Shown in pieces: positions 14,280 to 26,500 of a stretch of 64,000 nt of DNA (its first letter is position 1; each line of letters opens with the position of its first letter). Source of the DNA: Caprella mutica. Taxonomy: Eukaryota; Arthropoda; Malacostraca; Amphipoda; Caprellidae. The notes below the pieces were generated by a model that was given only the letters and a program-made list of their open reading frames with translations, ran no database searches and was not told the DNA's origin. The position numbers were made by a program, and so were the translations under genes. The stretch lies in contig CANNZV010001608.1 of the NCBI GenBank assembly GCA_947561585.1, forward strand, positions 124,001 through 188,000. Reading direction: 5' to 3'.

Positions 14280-14860
14280 CCGCTGGTATATCAATAATAT
14301 TGGATCAGCTCAACGAATTTCAAAGAATCATGAATTCAGCCGTATAAGTTCAAAATTAATATCCAAGAAATTTCAACAGATTTTGCATTCAGAGCATTTC
14401 CTTCAGCACCGAATGTTTTCTTACTACATTCGTAGGCTTCACGAAATATCTATTGTTTTTCTGGATGGTGCGTATTGGTTTTTGAATAATTGGTTATTGA
14501 GCTTCTTGTTTTTGTAATAGATCTACAATTAGATGATTGCTTCCTTGTTGGATATGAATTAATTATTCGTTCATTATTTTTTCGAGGTTATTTTATGTGT
14601 GTCTCTGTTTGGATGACATCTGAGTTCTGTAAAAGATGTTGATGTTGTTGGTTGGCTGGCCCGGCAGTGAACTTAGATTGCTTCTTAGTGATGAATTTGT
14701 ATACTGTTCTTTCTACTAAAGACATCGGGAAACTGTGGTTAGTGTGAATCTGCTTTATTCGCTCTACTTCTTAATGGAAGATAAACCAGTATTTGTTTCA
14801 ATCTTTGAACTCTGGGTTTAGGAATTTTGTTATCACTACGTTTTTATTATGTTCCGGGTC
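14280..14860 (-). pseudogene. Possible Penelope-like reverse transcriptase relic
   Basis: On the minus strand, 14682-14778 reads VERIKQIHTNHSFPMSLVER followed by TVYKFITKK. This resembles the segment near the end of the RT domain in Penelope-like elements (a long helix, then N-x-x-(Y/F)-P and a following E/K-rich helix). Stops and frame changes occur on both sides, so the copy is dead. The match rests on one motif block and may be wrong. Confidence 0.4.
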
Positions 14861-15940
14861 CTCCAAAATCTTGATATCATTATAGGAAATTATTATCTTC
14901 ATACAGATCGCAGGCTGCTAAAATATTGTTTTCTAAGACGCCCATAAAGAAAGATATCAGAGAGTGGTCCTTGGGAAGAATTACTTTTATCTTATAGATA
15001 TTCCATCCCACCGGGCATACGATAGAAATTTTCATGAAATAATGTATGATAGTTACTTATTATTGCCTATTTTTATACATTTTTTATATATTTATTCAAA
15101 CAAAGTATTCCCGTACAATGTAAGCTGCTATTTGGGGATATATAAAAACTTCAAATAAATCAATACAATGCAATGCAGCAATAAAAGGAACACTAAGGCA
15201 AGAAAAAGACTTTGCTTCTCGGGCATCCTGAAAATAATTCAAATGGAAAGTATTAAACTCAAATACAATGATAATCAAGCTACTAGATAATACACTATGC
15301 AGCTAACAATAAATTAAATAAATTTGCCTACCTGAAACACCTTTTAAATATTCTAAGAAATTTTTTTTATAAATCCAAAGAAATAGCGTTCAATATTTTG
15401 GCTCCTATAATCATAATTGACATTTCAATAGTTTTGAATAGGTGAACACCCACTGCATAATAAAAGTTAAACTGATGATAGCAATTTTATTGTACAAAAA
15501 ATGGCACAATATTATATCTGTTATCAGTTCTAATGGCTTACTTCTGCAACATCTTAATTCTATTAGAAATATACAGAGTACCAGTAAACCAAGCTTCTTC
15601 CGTGCAAGTAATGAAAGGGTTTATCAAAGAATAATACAATGAACGTGATATATGGGTTTTGGACCAGCAACAAGAATTTTACGTACGACTCCAATACATC
15701 TAGAACACTTATTACCAATTTGACCAACACATAAAAAACCTTAAAACCTTAAAAACCAATATCATTCCCGCCGATTAAAATAGATGAGTCAAACAAAAAT
15801 TCACCTCTATAATTAAAAATATATCACATAACTATACCTAGTATTTTTCACTTATTAGCACATAACCAATCATATACGTACTCTATATGTATAAGTTTTC
15901 ATTCATAATAACGGGAATGTAATTTATATTATCTTTAGTT
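14861..15940. other. AT-rich stretch flanking a LINE relic
   Basis: Short open frames at 14964-15158, 15096-15278 and 15442-15642 show no recognised domain. Parts may be decayed 3' sequence of the LINE relic to the right, but I cannot show it. Confidence 0.3.
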
Positions 15941-15944
15941 TCAC

Positions 15945-16150
15945 TTCAAGTCAATGTACATTGTGCAGTCATCTGTAAACATTATTAAGTTGAAGAAGTC
16001 TGAACATGATGGCAAATCATTAATATATAAACAAGAAGCTAGTACTGAATGTCAAACGTTACGAATAACAGAAACAACACTACCAGTGAATACAAATTGT
16101 TTCCTATTCACTAAAAAAGACTTAACCACTCCAAAAGCTCTCCTCTGAAG
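15945..16150 (-). pseudogene. Second non-LTR reverse transcriptase fragment
   Basis: The minus strand of about 15950-16040 encodes LYINDLPSCSDFFNLIMFTD continuing DCTMYI. This matches the RT palm motifs (LxYINDLP followed by F-(A/T)-D-D) of non-LTR retrotransposons. Here the DD pair is present, unlike in the copy at 8.5-9.4 kb. Stops appear directly downstream and the finger region is unrecognisable upstream, so only a short fragment survives. Confidence 0.75.
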
Positions 16151-19100
16151 TCAAAGATTTCCTATTTTCCCAACAAATTACACAGATCTATAGAAAGCAT
16201 CTGTAGTATATTTCATACCTGCCTCTGTGGTTCCTCTACACTTTTTAAATCAAAATTGATTTTCTTTCAATTATTTTTTATGTTCTATAGGTAATTTTAA
16301 CATCTGACTATTGAACAATGAATCTTACAAAGCAAAAAAATTTTTAACTCCCTTCCAAGTATATTTTGTAATATGATACATTTAGAAACTATTCTGCAAT
16401 ATTCATTCCAATCGAAACAAAGTAATCACTTAACATATCCGTAATTTTATTCGCATAATCCATCATCTCACAAACCAATTACTCGACATATGACGTATTG
16501 TTGAAAATATTCACTGATCAAGAACATGAAAGCAGTACTTTTCATTTAAAGGCTATAAAATCAAGAATTGTAACCAGATATAATAATTGATTTAATTAAA
16601 TATGAAGTAGTAATAAAGAAAATTAAGAGACAAGTTTAAAAAAAATTTTAAGGCATCTTCTTTCAGACGCGAGAGAAACTCTTTTGATGCCATTGATCTG
16701 AACTTTAGAGATATCTAATTAGTTAGCTTCAATGGAAATCTCTGACTTGGAATAAAGTAATAACAGTGATACTCTGAGTCTAAAGGATTAGTGAGTTGTG
16801 AGTTTGTATATTCTTAGAGTGCATTTTAGTTTGGATTGAAAGGGCCAGTCCATTTATAGAGAAAATTATGATTGGGTCATGGTAAATTATCTCCTATTAA
16901 TATTCAATTATCAATTGTCACATATAAATATGATTGCTAGTGAATATATGAATAGTAGATCTAATTTTAAATGCTCATTTGTTTCAAATCAGAGAATAGA
17001 AGATCACTGTTGCTCTCGAAGATAAATTCACCTATAACTTCATAAATAATTCTCCGATTTACTTCATTTTAGTCTCAAATGGAAAACATTTGCCCTGTCG
17101 TTATATCTTATGAACATATATAAACATTAAATTTTTTCATCGAAATTTGATTTTTTGGTGATCAAATACACCGACTCTCAGTTTCCCTTGGGTGAAAAGC
17201 CACAGTGCAATTACAATGAATGTAATTTGATATAGTGAGTAAGCCATCATAGCTTATAATAAAGTTTTTTTGAAATTTACATCCAGTAATTGATAAAAGA
17301 ATAAGCATCTGCTAATAAACTTTTCATCGTAACTGAAATATCTTCTTTTTCAATCACACCGACTTAAAATTAATGACAAATAAACTAATTTTACAAATAA
17401 GATGAGCTTTTACTACACCTAAATGGAAGAGATGTAGTATCTCAGATTTCGTCTGATTATAAATTAAAAGTTAGAAATTGTTGAAATATATTATTAATTA
17501 AATTATGTTCGATAATGTTCATGTAATACAATAACGTTTCATGTGTAATATTCATTAATTTTCTTTAATGCTCAGTAATTGCAGTAATATTTATTAATAT
17601 ATTCTATAAAATTTAAAAATAATGCTCAGTGATATTCACAATAATGTTCAATAATTTATCATAATGTTAAATATAATATTCAATTGTTAGTTAGTTCCAA
17701 GAAGCTTTCATAATAGCTAGCTGGATTAGTCACGTAATCACCACTCTTTACTACCAGGGTTATAAGAGGTTAAGTATCTGTATAACATTAGAGTGGTACG
17801 TATTAGTTTTCAGAGATATCTTTGAACTTTGAAAAAGAGTTTAACTTCATGCTTTATTTACAGCAATTTATAGTTGTTTCACAAAAGAATGTTTCTTCCA
17901 ATCAGTCTAAAAAAGATTGAGTGTAAAAACTTAGTCTTCACAAAAATAGTTTTATCATTCAGCAAAATAATTTATGCATCAGAGTAAAGAAATGAGGTTT
18001 TTAATAAGATTTCAATTTTCCTCTGTGGTGAATGTGCTTAAAATTATAATTTTGTCAACTGAAAATAAAAACATCGGCATGTGCCATATACGGAACAGGA
18101 TTTAGTTACGAATAAAAATAATGTATCGGAGGAGTTTTCATTTCAAATATACCTACTTGTTTTTGTGGATTCTACTATCCCATATCTCACTTCAATAGAA
18201 ATATTTAAGGATATTTCCATCTTATGGAAATTTTGCAGAAAGAAAATAATTCAGCAACAATTTCTTTTGATTTAACTTTTAGATATTATTCAGATCTACT
18301 GAAAAAGTAATTTTTTAATATTTATCTCTATTTTTCCAGAGATATTTGCTTCATTCATAAATAATTAATAGATGCAATCATGATATTAAAACAGAATTTT
18401 CAAACATCAAATAGTATCTGATGCTACATTTATAATCGCAAAAATATGACCTTTAAGTGCATCAAACTAGTTTTCATGTATTTATGTGTTTCAAGAGATT
18501 GAAAGAGCTTCAGAGTGCTGCACTTCCATTTGTTTCAAATTACTCTTCGTTAAAAACGGAATTAATTTCAATTGACTTATGCTAAGTGCAACGCACTGAA
18601 ATACTCTCAAGCTCTCGAAACACATAAGTACATTTAATATTGTGACAAGTATGAGAGAAAAAGTGTGTAATTGTGAAACACTTGAGTGTCTCAAATATTC
18701 GTTGATTAAAGACTCAAATCTCAAGTCTTTATTAATGAGCCAAAATTTTGCAAATTAATTTCTCAGTCTGAGTGATACCATAACTAACTTCAGAGGATCT
18801 ATATCTCTAAACTAATTGCATATGTAATTAAACCAACTGTTTATGATAAATTAACATATAGAAATTGTCTAATTAATTAATGTTGTTTGAACAAGCTTAC
18901 CTCAATTACCACACAGGATAACAGGTTACATAATTAGTCAGTTAAACATGCACCAAATTGTCTCCAAATTATACTATAATGAATGTGTTAAAAGAAATAA
19001 ATTGAGTTGGAAACATTTCGTTTTGTACCTGCATAATATTAAAAATGTTTTCCAATCATATTATAAGATATTATAATTATCTTTTATTAATTACTTTCAA

Positions 19101-20228
19101 TTCTGTAGCATAGCTTTCACTATATTAGGATGATTAGAATGAACAAATATGGAGAATTGGAGTTATTTTTTCTGTTGAGAATTCTGTATGACTTCATAGA
19201 CTAATCTTCCTATTTATTCTTGTGATGATATTTAATGCAATTATTCCTCATTCTTTCTATCCCTTTTAAAGGAAAATACACAGAGACCGGAATATTCTGG
19301 TATGCAGAAAGAATGTCATCAAGTCCACGTAATAAATCTCCAGCATTCAAGAGCCTCTTCTGCTCGGAATGAAATTCTTATTTTCTTTTATTTTAAGTCT
19401 CTTGTAACTCATTCTCCTGTGACATCAGTGATGTGTCACTCTTCAGGAAATATAAATCGTTAACTTCTTACAGTAATTATACCATTTTTGAATTGCTGTA
19501 ATTAATCTGAATTATATCATTCTGATTTATTGTAAACAGGTTTAGTTAAATATATTCTTTCCATCATAAATTTGAAACAGACTTTAATTCAACAGAGGAC
19601 ATAGAGTGCATAACTCTTTTGATCTCTAAGCTAATTTAAATTTATTATTTTATTTTATTGATGTTCTTTCAAATTACATCAAGGAAATCTGAATTAAAAT
19701 TTTTCCTGATTTAATTGTTATGATTAAAATATAATGACATAATTATGAATTATATCATTATTTATGAAGAGCTGTCTAAATTTGAATTAATAATTTATAG
19801 ATCTAAAATCTTTTCGATTTGCCTACAAATTTTTTAAAAAACTGTATACATTACTATACAATTTTCATTAAGGAAAAATTATTATTTTGTTAATACAATC
19901 AACTTTGAAACCTAAATGAAGTAGGTAATTGAAAAAAATCTCAATTTTTTTAAATATATTTTATTCTGATAAAAATAGTGCTATAAGTAGTTTGTTTGAA
20001 TACTCTTTGAAAATATACATGAAATGGAAAAAAAAAACAGTAAATAATACTCTTTGCAATTATAGATGTTTCATAAATTAGAACTGATATATCAACAGAA
20101 AGGTAGTACATTATTACTTAAGTTAATTAGTGGAACGTTATATTACTCAGAAATCTACTGAAGTAAAAAATGGCTATATTATCACCCACTTTCTATGCAC
20201 AATGAGTGTGCTAGTTCTTTACACTCAC
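16151..20228. other. AT-rich stretch without recognisable genes
   Basis: This region lies downstream (3') of the NAGLU gene. Short frames such as 18081-18275 and 18491-18724 have no recognisable domain. The part 17500-17690 is a degenerate AT-rich repeat built on variants of AATGTTCA and AATATTCA. I see nothing else. Confidence 0.4.
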
Positions 20229-20230
20229 TA

Positions 20231-20421
20231 TAGTAGAACTCCTATATAGTGAATAAGTTAGAAAGTACCCCGTAGAGTGAACCATTTTATTTTAATATGC
20301 CATAAAAGAGCTTCAGTTTTCTAAAGTTGATGGTTTTAGACTGTTCTTCATCGCATACTAAAGAAAAATTGTTCTTAATACGGGTGCATCCTAACTCATT
20401 TACTATAATAGAGTTCTACTG
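20231..20421. mobile_element. 191-bp MITE with Tigger/pogo-like ends
   Basis: The left end reads TAGTAGAACTCCTATATAGT and the right end, reverse complemented, reads CAGTAGAACTCTATTATAGT, giving imperfect terminal inverted repeats of more than 20 bases. TA dinucleotides flank both ends (20229-20230 and 20422-20423), as expected for the Tc1/mariner/pogo superfamily. There is no coding capacity. It lies about 50 bases past the NAGLU stop codon in the transcript direction, so it is probably in the 3' untranslated region. Confidence 0.75.
20286..20291 (-). terminator. Possible poly(A) signal AATAAA of NAGLU
   Basis: AATAAA on the minus strand lies about 180 bases beyond the stop codon and inside the 191-bp MITE. 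It is the first canonical hexamer that I found past the stop. AT-rich DNA produces such hexamers by chance, so this is only a candidate. Confidence 0.3.
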
Positions 20422-20471
20422 TACTTAATTCTGTTTAATCGTTAGCGTCCATGTAATTTTTCCTTATTTTC

Positions 20472-20569
20472 TCAGTCCTGTGAACATGTTTTTGATGGTA
20501 ACAATCCTCTTGAGGTGAGTCCTGGCATGTACTTCTCGTAAATTTTCTGGGCTATTTCTATCACATTTC
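20472..20569 (-). CDS. NAGLU: NAGLU exon 20 (terminal)
   Basis: The acceptor is CAATAATAG. Codons complete the split glycine from exon 19 and read [20 protein letters not shown], then 11 more residues and TGA at 20472-20474. This matches the human C-terminal block DTVDLAKKIFLKYYPRW in position, length and phase. It lies 3.1 kb from exon 19 because intron 19 is filled by transposons. Confidence 0.9.
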
Positions 20570-23500
20570 CTATTATTGTTGGTGAGAAAATTATCAGTTA
20601 AAATAAAGGAAATGGTACACTTTAGTATAAACTTGTAATGCATTGCATGAAATAATTATAATATTTATTTAATAATGTTATATAATATAATAGATACGGT
20701 TATTTTTATCTTAGACTATTTTCTTAAACTTAGTGTTTTATTGGCTTAAAATTAATTAACAAGCCATAAAGCATAACATGGACACAAAGAAACTTATTCG
20801 AAATTTATTAACCTTCAATCAAAATCTTAAGTTTAAGAATGATCATGCAATAATTTTTGGGTGTACGAACAACTGCCATGCGGACAACTGTATTGCGGAC
20901 AGCTTCCATATGCGGACAACTGCCTTGCGGACAATTGCCATGTGACAAACGGCTATGCGGACAACTGCCATGCTATATATTATAATTTTGTATAAGAATT
21001 TATTGTAACAGTGTTAATCGTACAGTCCGAAATATTGAATGAAGAAGCTCATTAGAAATTAAATTTTGAAGTAATACTAAATTGATTTATTTGTTACAAT
21101 CATTTTCTTTCACATTTAACCCCTTAAATAATAAATCGGTTGACAAAAAGGTTGCAATCTATAGATGGAAATAAAGGGTAGAAAAACAGGTTTAAATTTC
21201 AAAGTAACCAAGTAATGTATTCTTTGTAAAAAAAGTAACATAGCAATAAGATAATCACTACTTCAGTTTCTAATCCTAAATTTAGCAGCAAAGTTAGTTT
21301 CATACAAGCAAAAAATATTGAACATTAATTAACCCAGTGGAAAATTATTAGCTAATAAGATGGAGAATCACACTCACTGGAAATTTGAACCTGTACAGCT
21401 TGTGTTAGCACTATTCTTTGTATTTTGAAATGTTTAAAAAGAAAGTTTGGCATCAGTAGATTTTAACCTTTTTGTCAACCATTTGATTGTTTAAGGGGCT
21501 CAGTGGGTTAAATGCAGAGGTGGCACAGCGCCGCTACTTGTAGCGCGCGCTAATAGCGGCGCTTCTTTTTGTGTAGCGGTAGCAGCAGCACCGCTACTAC
21601 TGTGCTAATGTAGCGGTAGCGCCGCTACTTATTTCAGAAGCGCTAGAGGTTTTTTGCGCTACAGCACTGCCGCTTCTTTTAAAATCAAAAATATTAAAGT
21701 TATCTGAGGAATCTAGATAAAAGTCTATACAAGTGCGCGACTCTAGATAGCTAATCAGTTGTAAGTGATATTCAGACAAATTCGCGCAGTGCGACCAACT
21801 AATATTCAAACAATGATTTATAGTACGACCATAATAAAGATACGAAATGTGAATTTTTGATATTAAGACAAAACCGCTTAATACGATCAACTTACACATA
21901 GTCTTACTCGTTTAGGCAGATGTGTTTATTGCAATAAAATGGGTTTAACTCAATGGTTATTCTTGAAAATTTCAGAAAATGTGCATCTTCATTGCGAGTA
22001 ACTTTAAAAAAAATTGAAAGTTATTCAAATCTTATTTCGGATGCTACAATCATTTTACTAAATGTTACTCATTTTCAGTGTACCAAACATAACACTAAAA
22101 ATGCGTAAATAAAAGTTTTAAATAATTCTATTGTAATTTTTTTAGCGATTGCGTTCATGTGTAGTATAACTGCTAATTTCAAGTCAATATCCAGTTCGAT
22201 TTCACCTCTTTTCCACCATTTTTAAAAGACGCTTATCCATCAAATTTGTAAATTTCTGAATTGTATCAGACTTTATCGTCTTACAAGAGTCTTCAGTATA
22301 CATACATACTTCCAGGGCTCATCTTTCGACGAGAACTGACGTCTTCGCACATACACATTCTTCTTCGGGATGGACTGAAGTTCTTCAATTGGGCTTGAAT
22401 CTAGAGAGAGACTGGGCCATACCATCAACTTGTCATTGACGAGTTTATATCAACTCAGGAAATTCACAGTTGCTTTAGTAGAGTGAGAAGGAGCGTTGTC
22501 ATGTATGGAAATAACTTTTTTTTTAACGCAGCAGGTTTCCTTTTCAGCAAATTAACAAATCCACAATTCAAAAAGTTAATATAATTAGCAGAATTTATTT
22601 TCGCTCTATTTAGAATCCTGGAAGATCCGACCAGTTCATTCCCAATAGTATCAGCCTAAATTATTACACCTCCCCTTCAATGTTGACGTCAAATTCGTTG
22701 GCGATGTGGTGAGGCATGAGGGAGTCAAGCTTTAGCCCATCAGTCGGGACCGTCGAGAGTTTTTACGCATTTTGTCTTTGTAGAGTGCTTGCTGTTTGGT
22801 AATCAATCTTAAGATACTTCTCCGCCCATAGTAACCTTGTGTGTATCCTTCGAAAGAGGCCTGGTAATAGCTGAAACATAAGAGGCAATTAGTTTCAATG
22901 TTCTACAGTGGCGAGTTTTTCCACACAGACCCTTAAAAACTGCATCACTAGTTTCCAATGGTTTCTTCTTGTGCTCTCTCTTGATCAAGTACACTTATGT
23001 CTCGTAGCTATTTGGAAATTGTTCCTATCCTTGCGTGTAATCTTTTTCCAGGGGATCAACAATTAACTTCTACACTGTATGTGGCCGTAAATATAATAAA
23101 TACAATTTTACATCATATATGATAATATTTTGGAAAGTAGCGCGGTAGCAATATTCTGCTGTAGCAGTAGCGTCAGCACCGCTGCCTTTCTGAGAATGTA
23201 GCGGTAGCGGCAGTGCCGCTTCATTATTATGCATGTAACAGCAGGCGCCGCTGCTTTTTCAAAGTAGCGCTGCCCACCTCTGGTTAAATGTCAAGAAAAT
23301 AATTTAACAAAAAAATAAATTTAGTATAGTATTCTGAATCTACCGTCAATATTAATTTCATACTTCTTCATGCAAAATTTTGTATTATACGATTAACATT
23401 ATAATGCAAAATTTGTAGTTTAAAATAATAATATACTTCACATTAAATTCAATCTATAAGAGGTTAAGTTTATAAGCGATTGCAAATTATCCGGTACAAA

Positions 23501-26500
23501 ATTATAATATATTGCAAGGCAGTTGTCCTCATGGTAGTTTGTCGCAGGACAATTGCCGGCTATGACAGTAACTGTTGTCTGCGTAGCAGATGTCCTAGAG
23601 ACAATTATTGACTTTAACCACCACACTCATGAATGTACTTTATAAGTTGATAAAATTATTCAGCAGAACATGCAATCTTACCTGTCGGGACATCGGTGTA
23701 TTCCTTCTCAACATCGTAAGAGAAGGGAATCTCGGCATTGTTCAGAATTTGATTTAGAATTTCAGGATACGAGTAAGGTTTATCCAGCACCAGACACTCG
23801 AGAAGATAAGAGACGTAAACTTGCCACCTCTTCATAGTGTAATTTTCTATCAGGCCTGACCACTGCTTTACTGCGTAGTCTAACACGCCTGTAGGATATA
23901 AAACACATCGTCAGCGCAAATATTTGTATCACTGTTATATAACCCCGGAACAACCACCAGGCCAGAAAGGCCCGTGTTTGTGAAATATAAATTTACACTT
24001 GAGTTGCTAAAAACGATGGGACTTAAATTGCCCGTGACGTATTTGTGTATCGTATAAATAACAATGAAAATAATGCAGCATGTTTTGTTCTATATATTTT
24101 TATGTCATCTTTTACCAGACGGGCATCTGTGGCCGGGCTGAAATAAAAGCGCTGTTACGTGACGTAACAAGAGCAGCCTAATCATTTTGAGAACAATTTC
24201 GTCCAATTCTTGTTAGTCCTAATGAGTTTGACGTGTGTTTTCTAATCACATCCTTTTTATATTACTTTATATCTTTCATGTCTTTCCTTTAAATTTACCA
24301 GCCTTTCTTGATTTTTTTTACATAAATACCAAATATATTTTTGTATTTATAAATTAAAAAATATTTATGTAGATTAGGAAATTAATTGTAATGTGGTGAC
24401 ATGTGGCAACGTTGAAATACAGTTTGGTTAGCCCCTAAACACACTACAGTCCACGTTTTCATGGAGTACACACGCATGCGTGAGCTGTGATTGGGTCACT
24501 TTCCACCCAATCACAGCTCTGACATCTCAGTTGCCAATGTCTTTATATACTTATGTATTTATTTTTTCATATTTTTTCAATATTTTTACTTGAAATTTGG
24601 TACACATTAGTTCAGTATATATACTAAAAACTTGTGAAAATACAGGTTTAAAAATGAGATACATTTGTTTTTTAAACACATAGTCAAACCTTCCAACTCA
24701 TTAGGGTTAATCAGCAGAGCTTACAAACCAGAGCAGGAGATGTTTCTTAAGCCATTCAAGAAAGACAGGAAATCAAAGATGTACAGCAGCGACTGTAAAA
24801 ATACATTTTTTTAGCGAGCACATTGGTAATCTATGTATTCCGCGCCATTTGCCGATTTGTGCTTTAACGCCACCCTCCTCCCCCAGCCGTCATGCCAGGT
24901 CATTAAACAATCATAAATTGTGCTGTACAATAAACTAGCGGATATAACTAGCTTTAACGGCCATTTATGTGGAAAGCTCCGAAGTAATCGTCATATATTT
25001 TTTGTCCTTTTTTTCAAATTATTCTCCCTATATTTTTATATAAATGAATTAATTTTGAAACTCTCTTTTTGCTTAAGTATCCGTGAAAACTATATCATTA
25101 CTTCAAGTTCAACTGACTCGTTTACAAAGTGTCGTTTCCTCTCAGTGTTATAAAAGCAATGAGAAATAATGAGTGGACACGTCACGGATGGAACACAGGT
25201 GTGTGTGAGTAGGTCTTAAATGAATTTTAAAATATTAAATTATGAGTGGATCAATGAGGTCAGTCTGGTATCAAATGCTAAATGTTTTTGTAGGTTTTTC
25301 TATAGTGTTAAACTATATCAATTGGAATTTTTTCAAGACATTTTTGTTGCTTTGGGAAGTGTTACTTTTCATTACTTATTGATGTTGTAATTGACAGTAT
25401 TGGAATTTATCCGTGGGTAGTGTTGACTTATATTGTGGATAGGGATAGCATGTCTTGTGGATAGGGATGGCATATCTTGTAGATACGGATAACTTATCTT
25501 GTGGATATGGATGTCTTATCATTTGGGTAGGGATGACTTAACTATCTTTTAGATATGGATGACTTATTTTGTGTATAGGGATGACTTATCTTGTGGGTAT
25601 GGATGGCTTAACTTGTGACTTAAATGGCGGATAAGGATAGCTTATCTTCCGGATAGGGATGACTTAAATTGTGAATAGGGATGGAATATCTTGTGGATAG
25701 GGATGAATTACTTTATGGATAGGAATGACTTACCTTATGGATAGGGATGACTTACCTTGTGGATAGGGATGACTTACCTTGTGGATAGAGCCCCCAAAGA
25801 GAAACTTGGTTGAGAGCATTAAACTTGTAAGCCTTTTTCTCCTGGTAAAAAAAATCAAAATATGCAAGAGATTTATGGATTCAAAATATATGAGCTGAAA
25901 TCTAGAAAATCATTCTTTAATCTATTTAATATTTCATATTCTTTTATTAAACATTGAATAATAATTTATTGATATTTAATTATATGGTGATTAAATTGCT
26001 TCACTAGTTTGAGATGAGGTTATTTCAAGCTTTAGTCTCATCAGGTATAGAATTCATATCTTGATCCTAAAATTTACCTCATCGTTCATTCCCAAAAGAG
26101 TGGCATCGTTGGTCCACTTCCCTAGCAGGAAGGCAGAAGATGTTCCTAGGATTTCATCCAAATCTGTCAGTATGTCCAATAAGTAAGAACCATTTCCCCT
26201 GTAATGGGAAGAAAAGAGTGTTTCAAGGTATCATAATTGATTCAATGGAAATAAAATAGATTTCTTTCTTCAGATGCTATCTGCTTGATTCTTAATATTG
26301 GTCATTTTTTTATTTAAAAGAATCATTGTCTCTATTACTCACAGTCTATTTAATATCATATATTCTTTTATAAAATCTATATAATACATATTTATAGTTT
26401 TTAGATAATTTCCTACACTGTATGTGCTTCAGCTCATAAAAATCTTCTTTGCAAAGTAAATCATCATTACATTATTATTTAATTACCTAAGTGCCAGAGT

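Larger units (their letters stand above)
20865..23612. mobile_element. Array-ended element in intron 19 (carries a nested hAT)
   Basis: About 20865-20975 contains five or six units of GCGGACAACTGCCAT. About 23510-23605 contains units in the opposite orientation (GGCAGTTGTCC, GGACAATTGCCGGC). CAATAATT occurs at both outer ends in inverted orientation. The architecture matches the other 15-bp-array elements. Without the nested hAT, the element is about 980 bases. A target duplication was not found. Confidence 0.6.

Noticed and set aside
21597..21899. 100-codon minus frame as a hAT protein
   Set aside because: It has no transposase motif, and its N-terminal end is in AT-rich filler while its C-terminal end is in the sub-terminal GTAGCG repeats.
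23656..23681. NAGLU ending at the stop just past exon 19
   Set aside because: The read-through tail (GKIACSAE) does not match the family, a good GTAAGA donor is present, and exon 20 at 20472-20569 matches the expected C-terminal block in frame.
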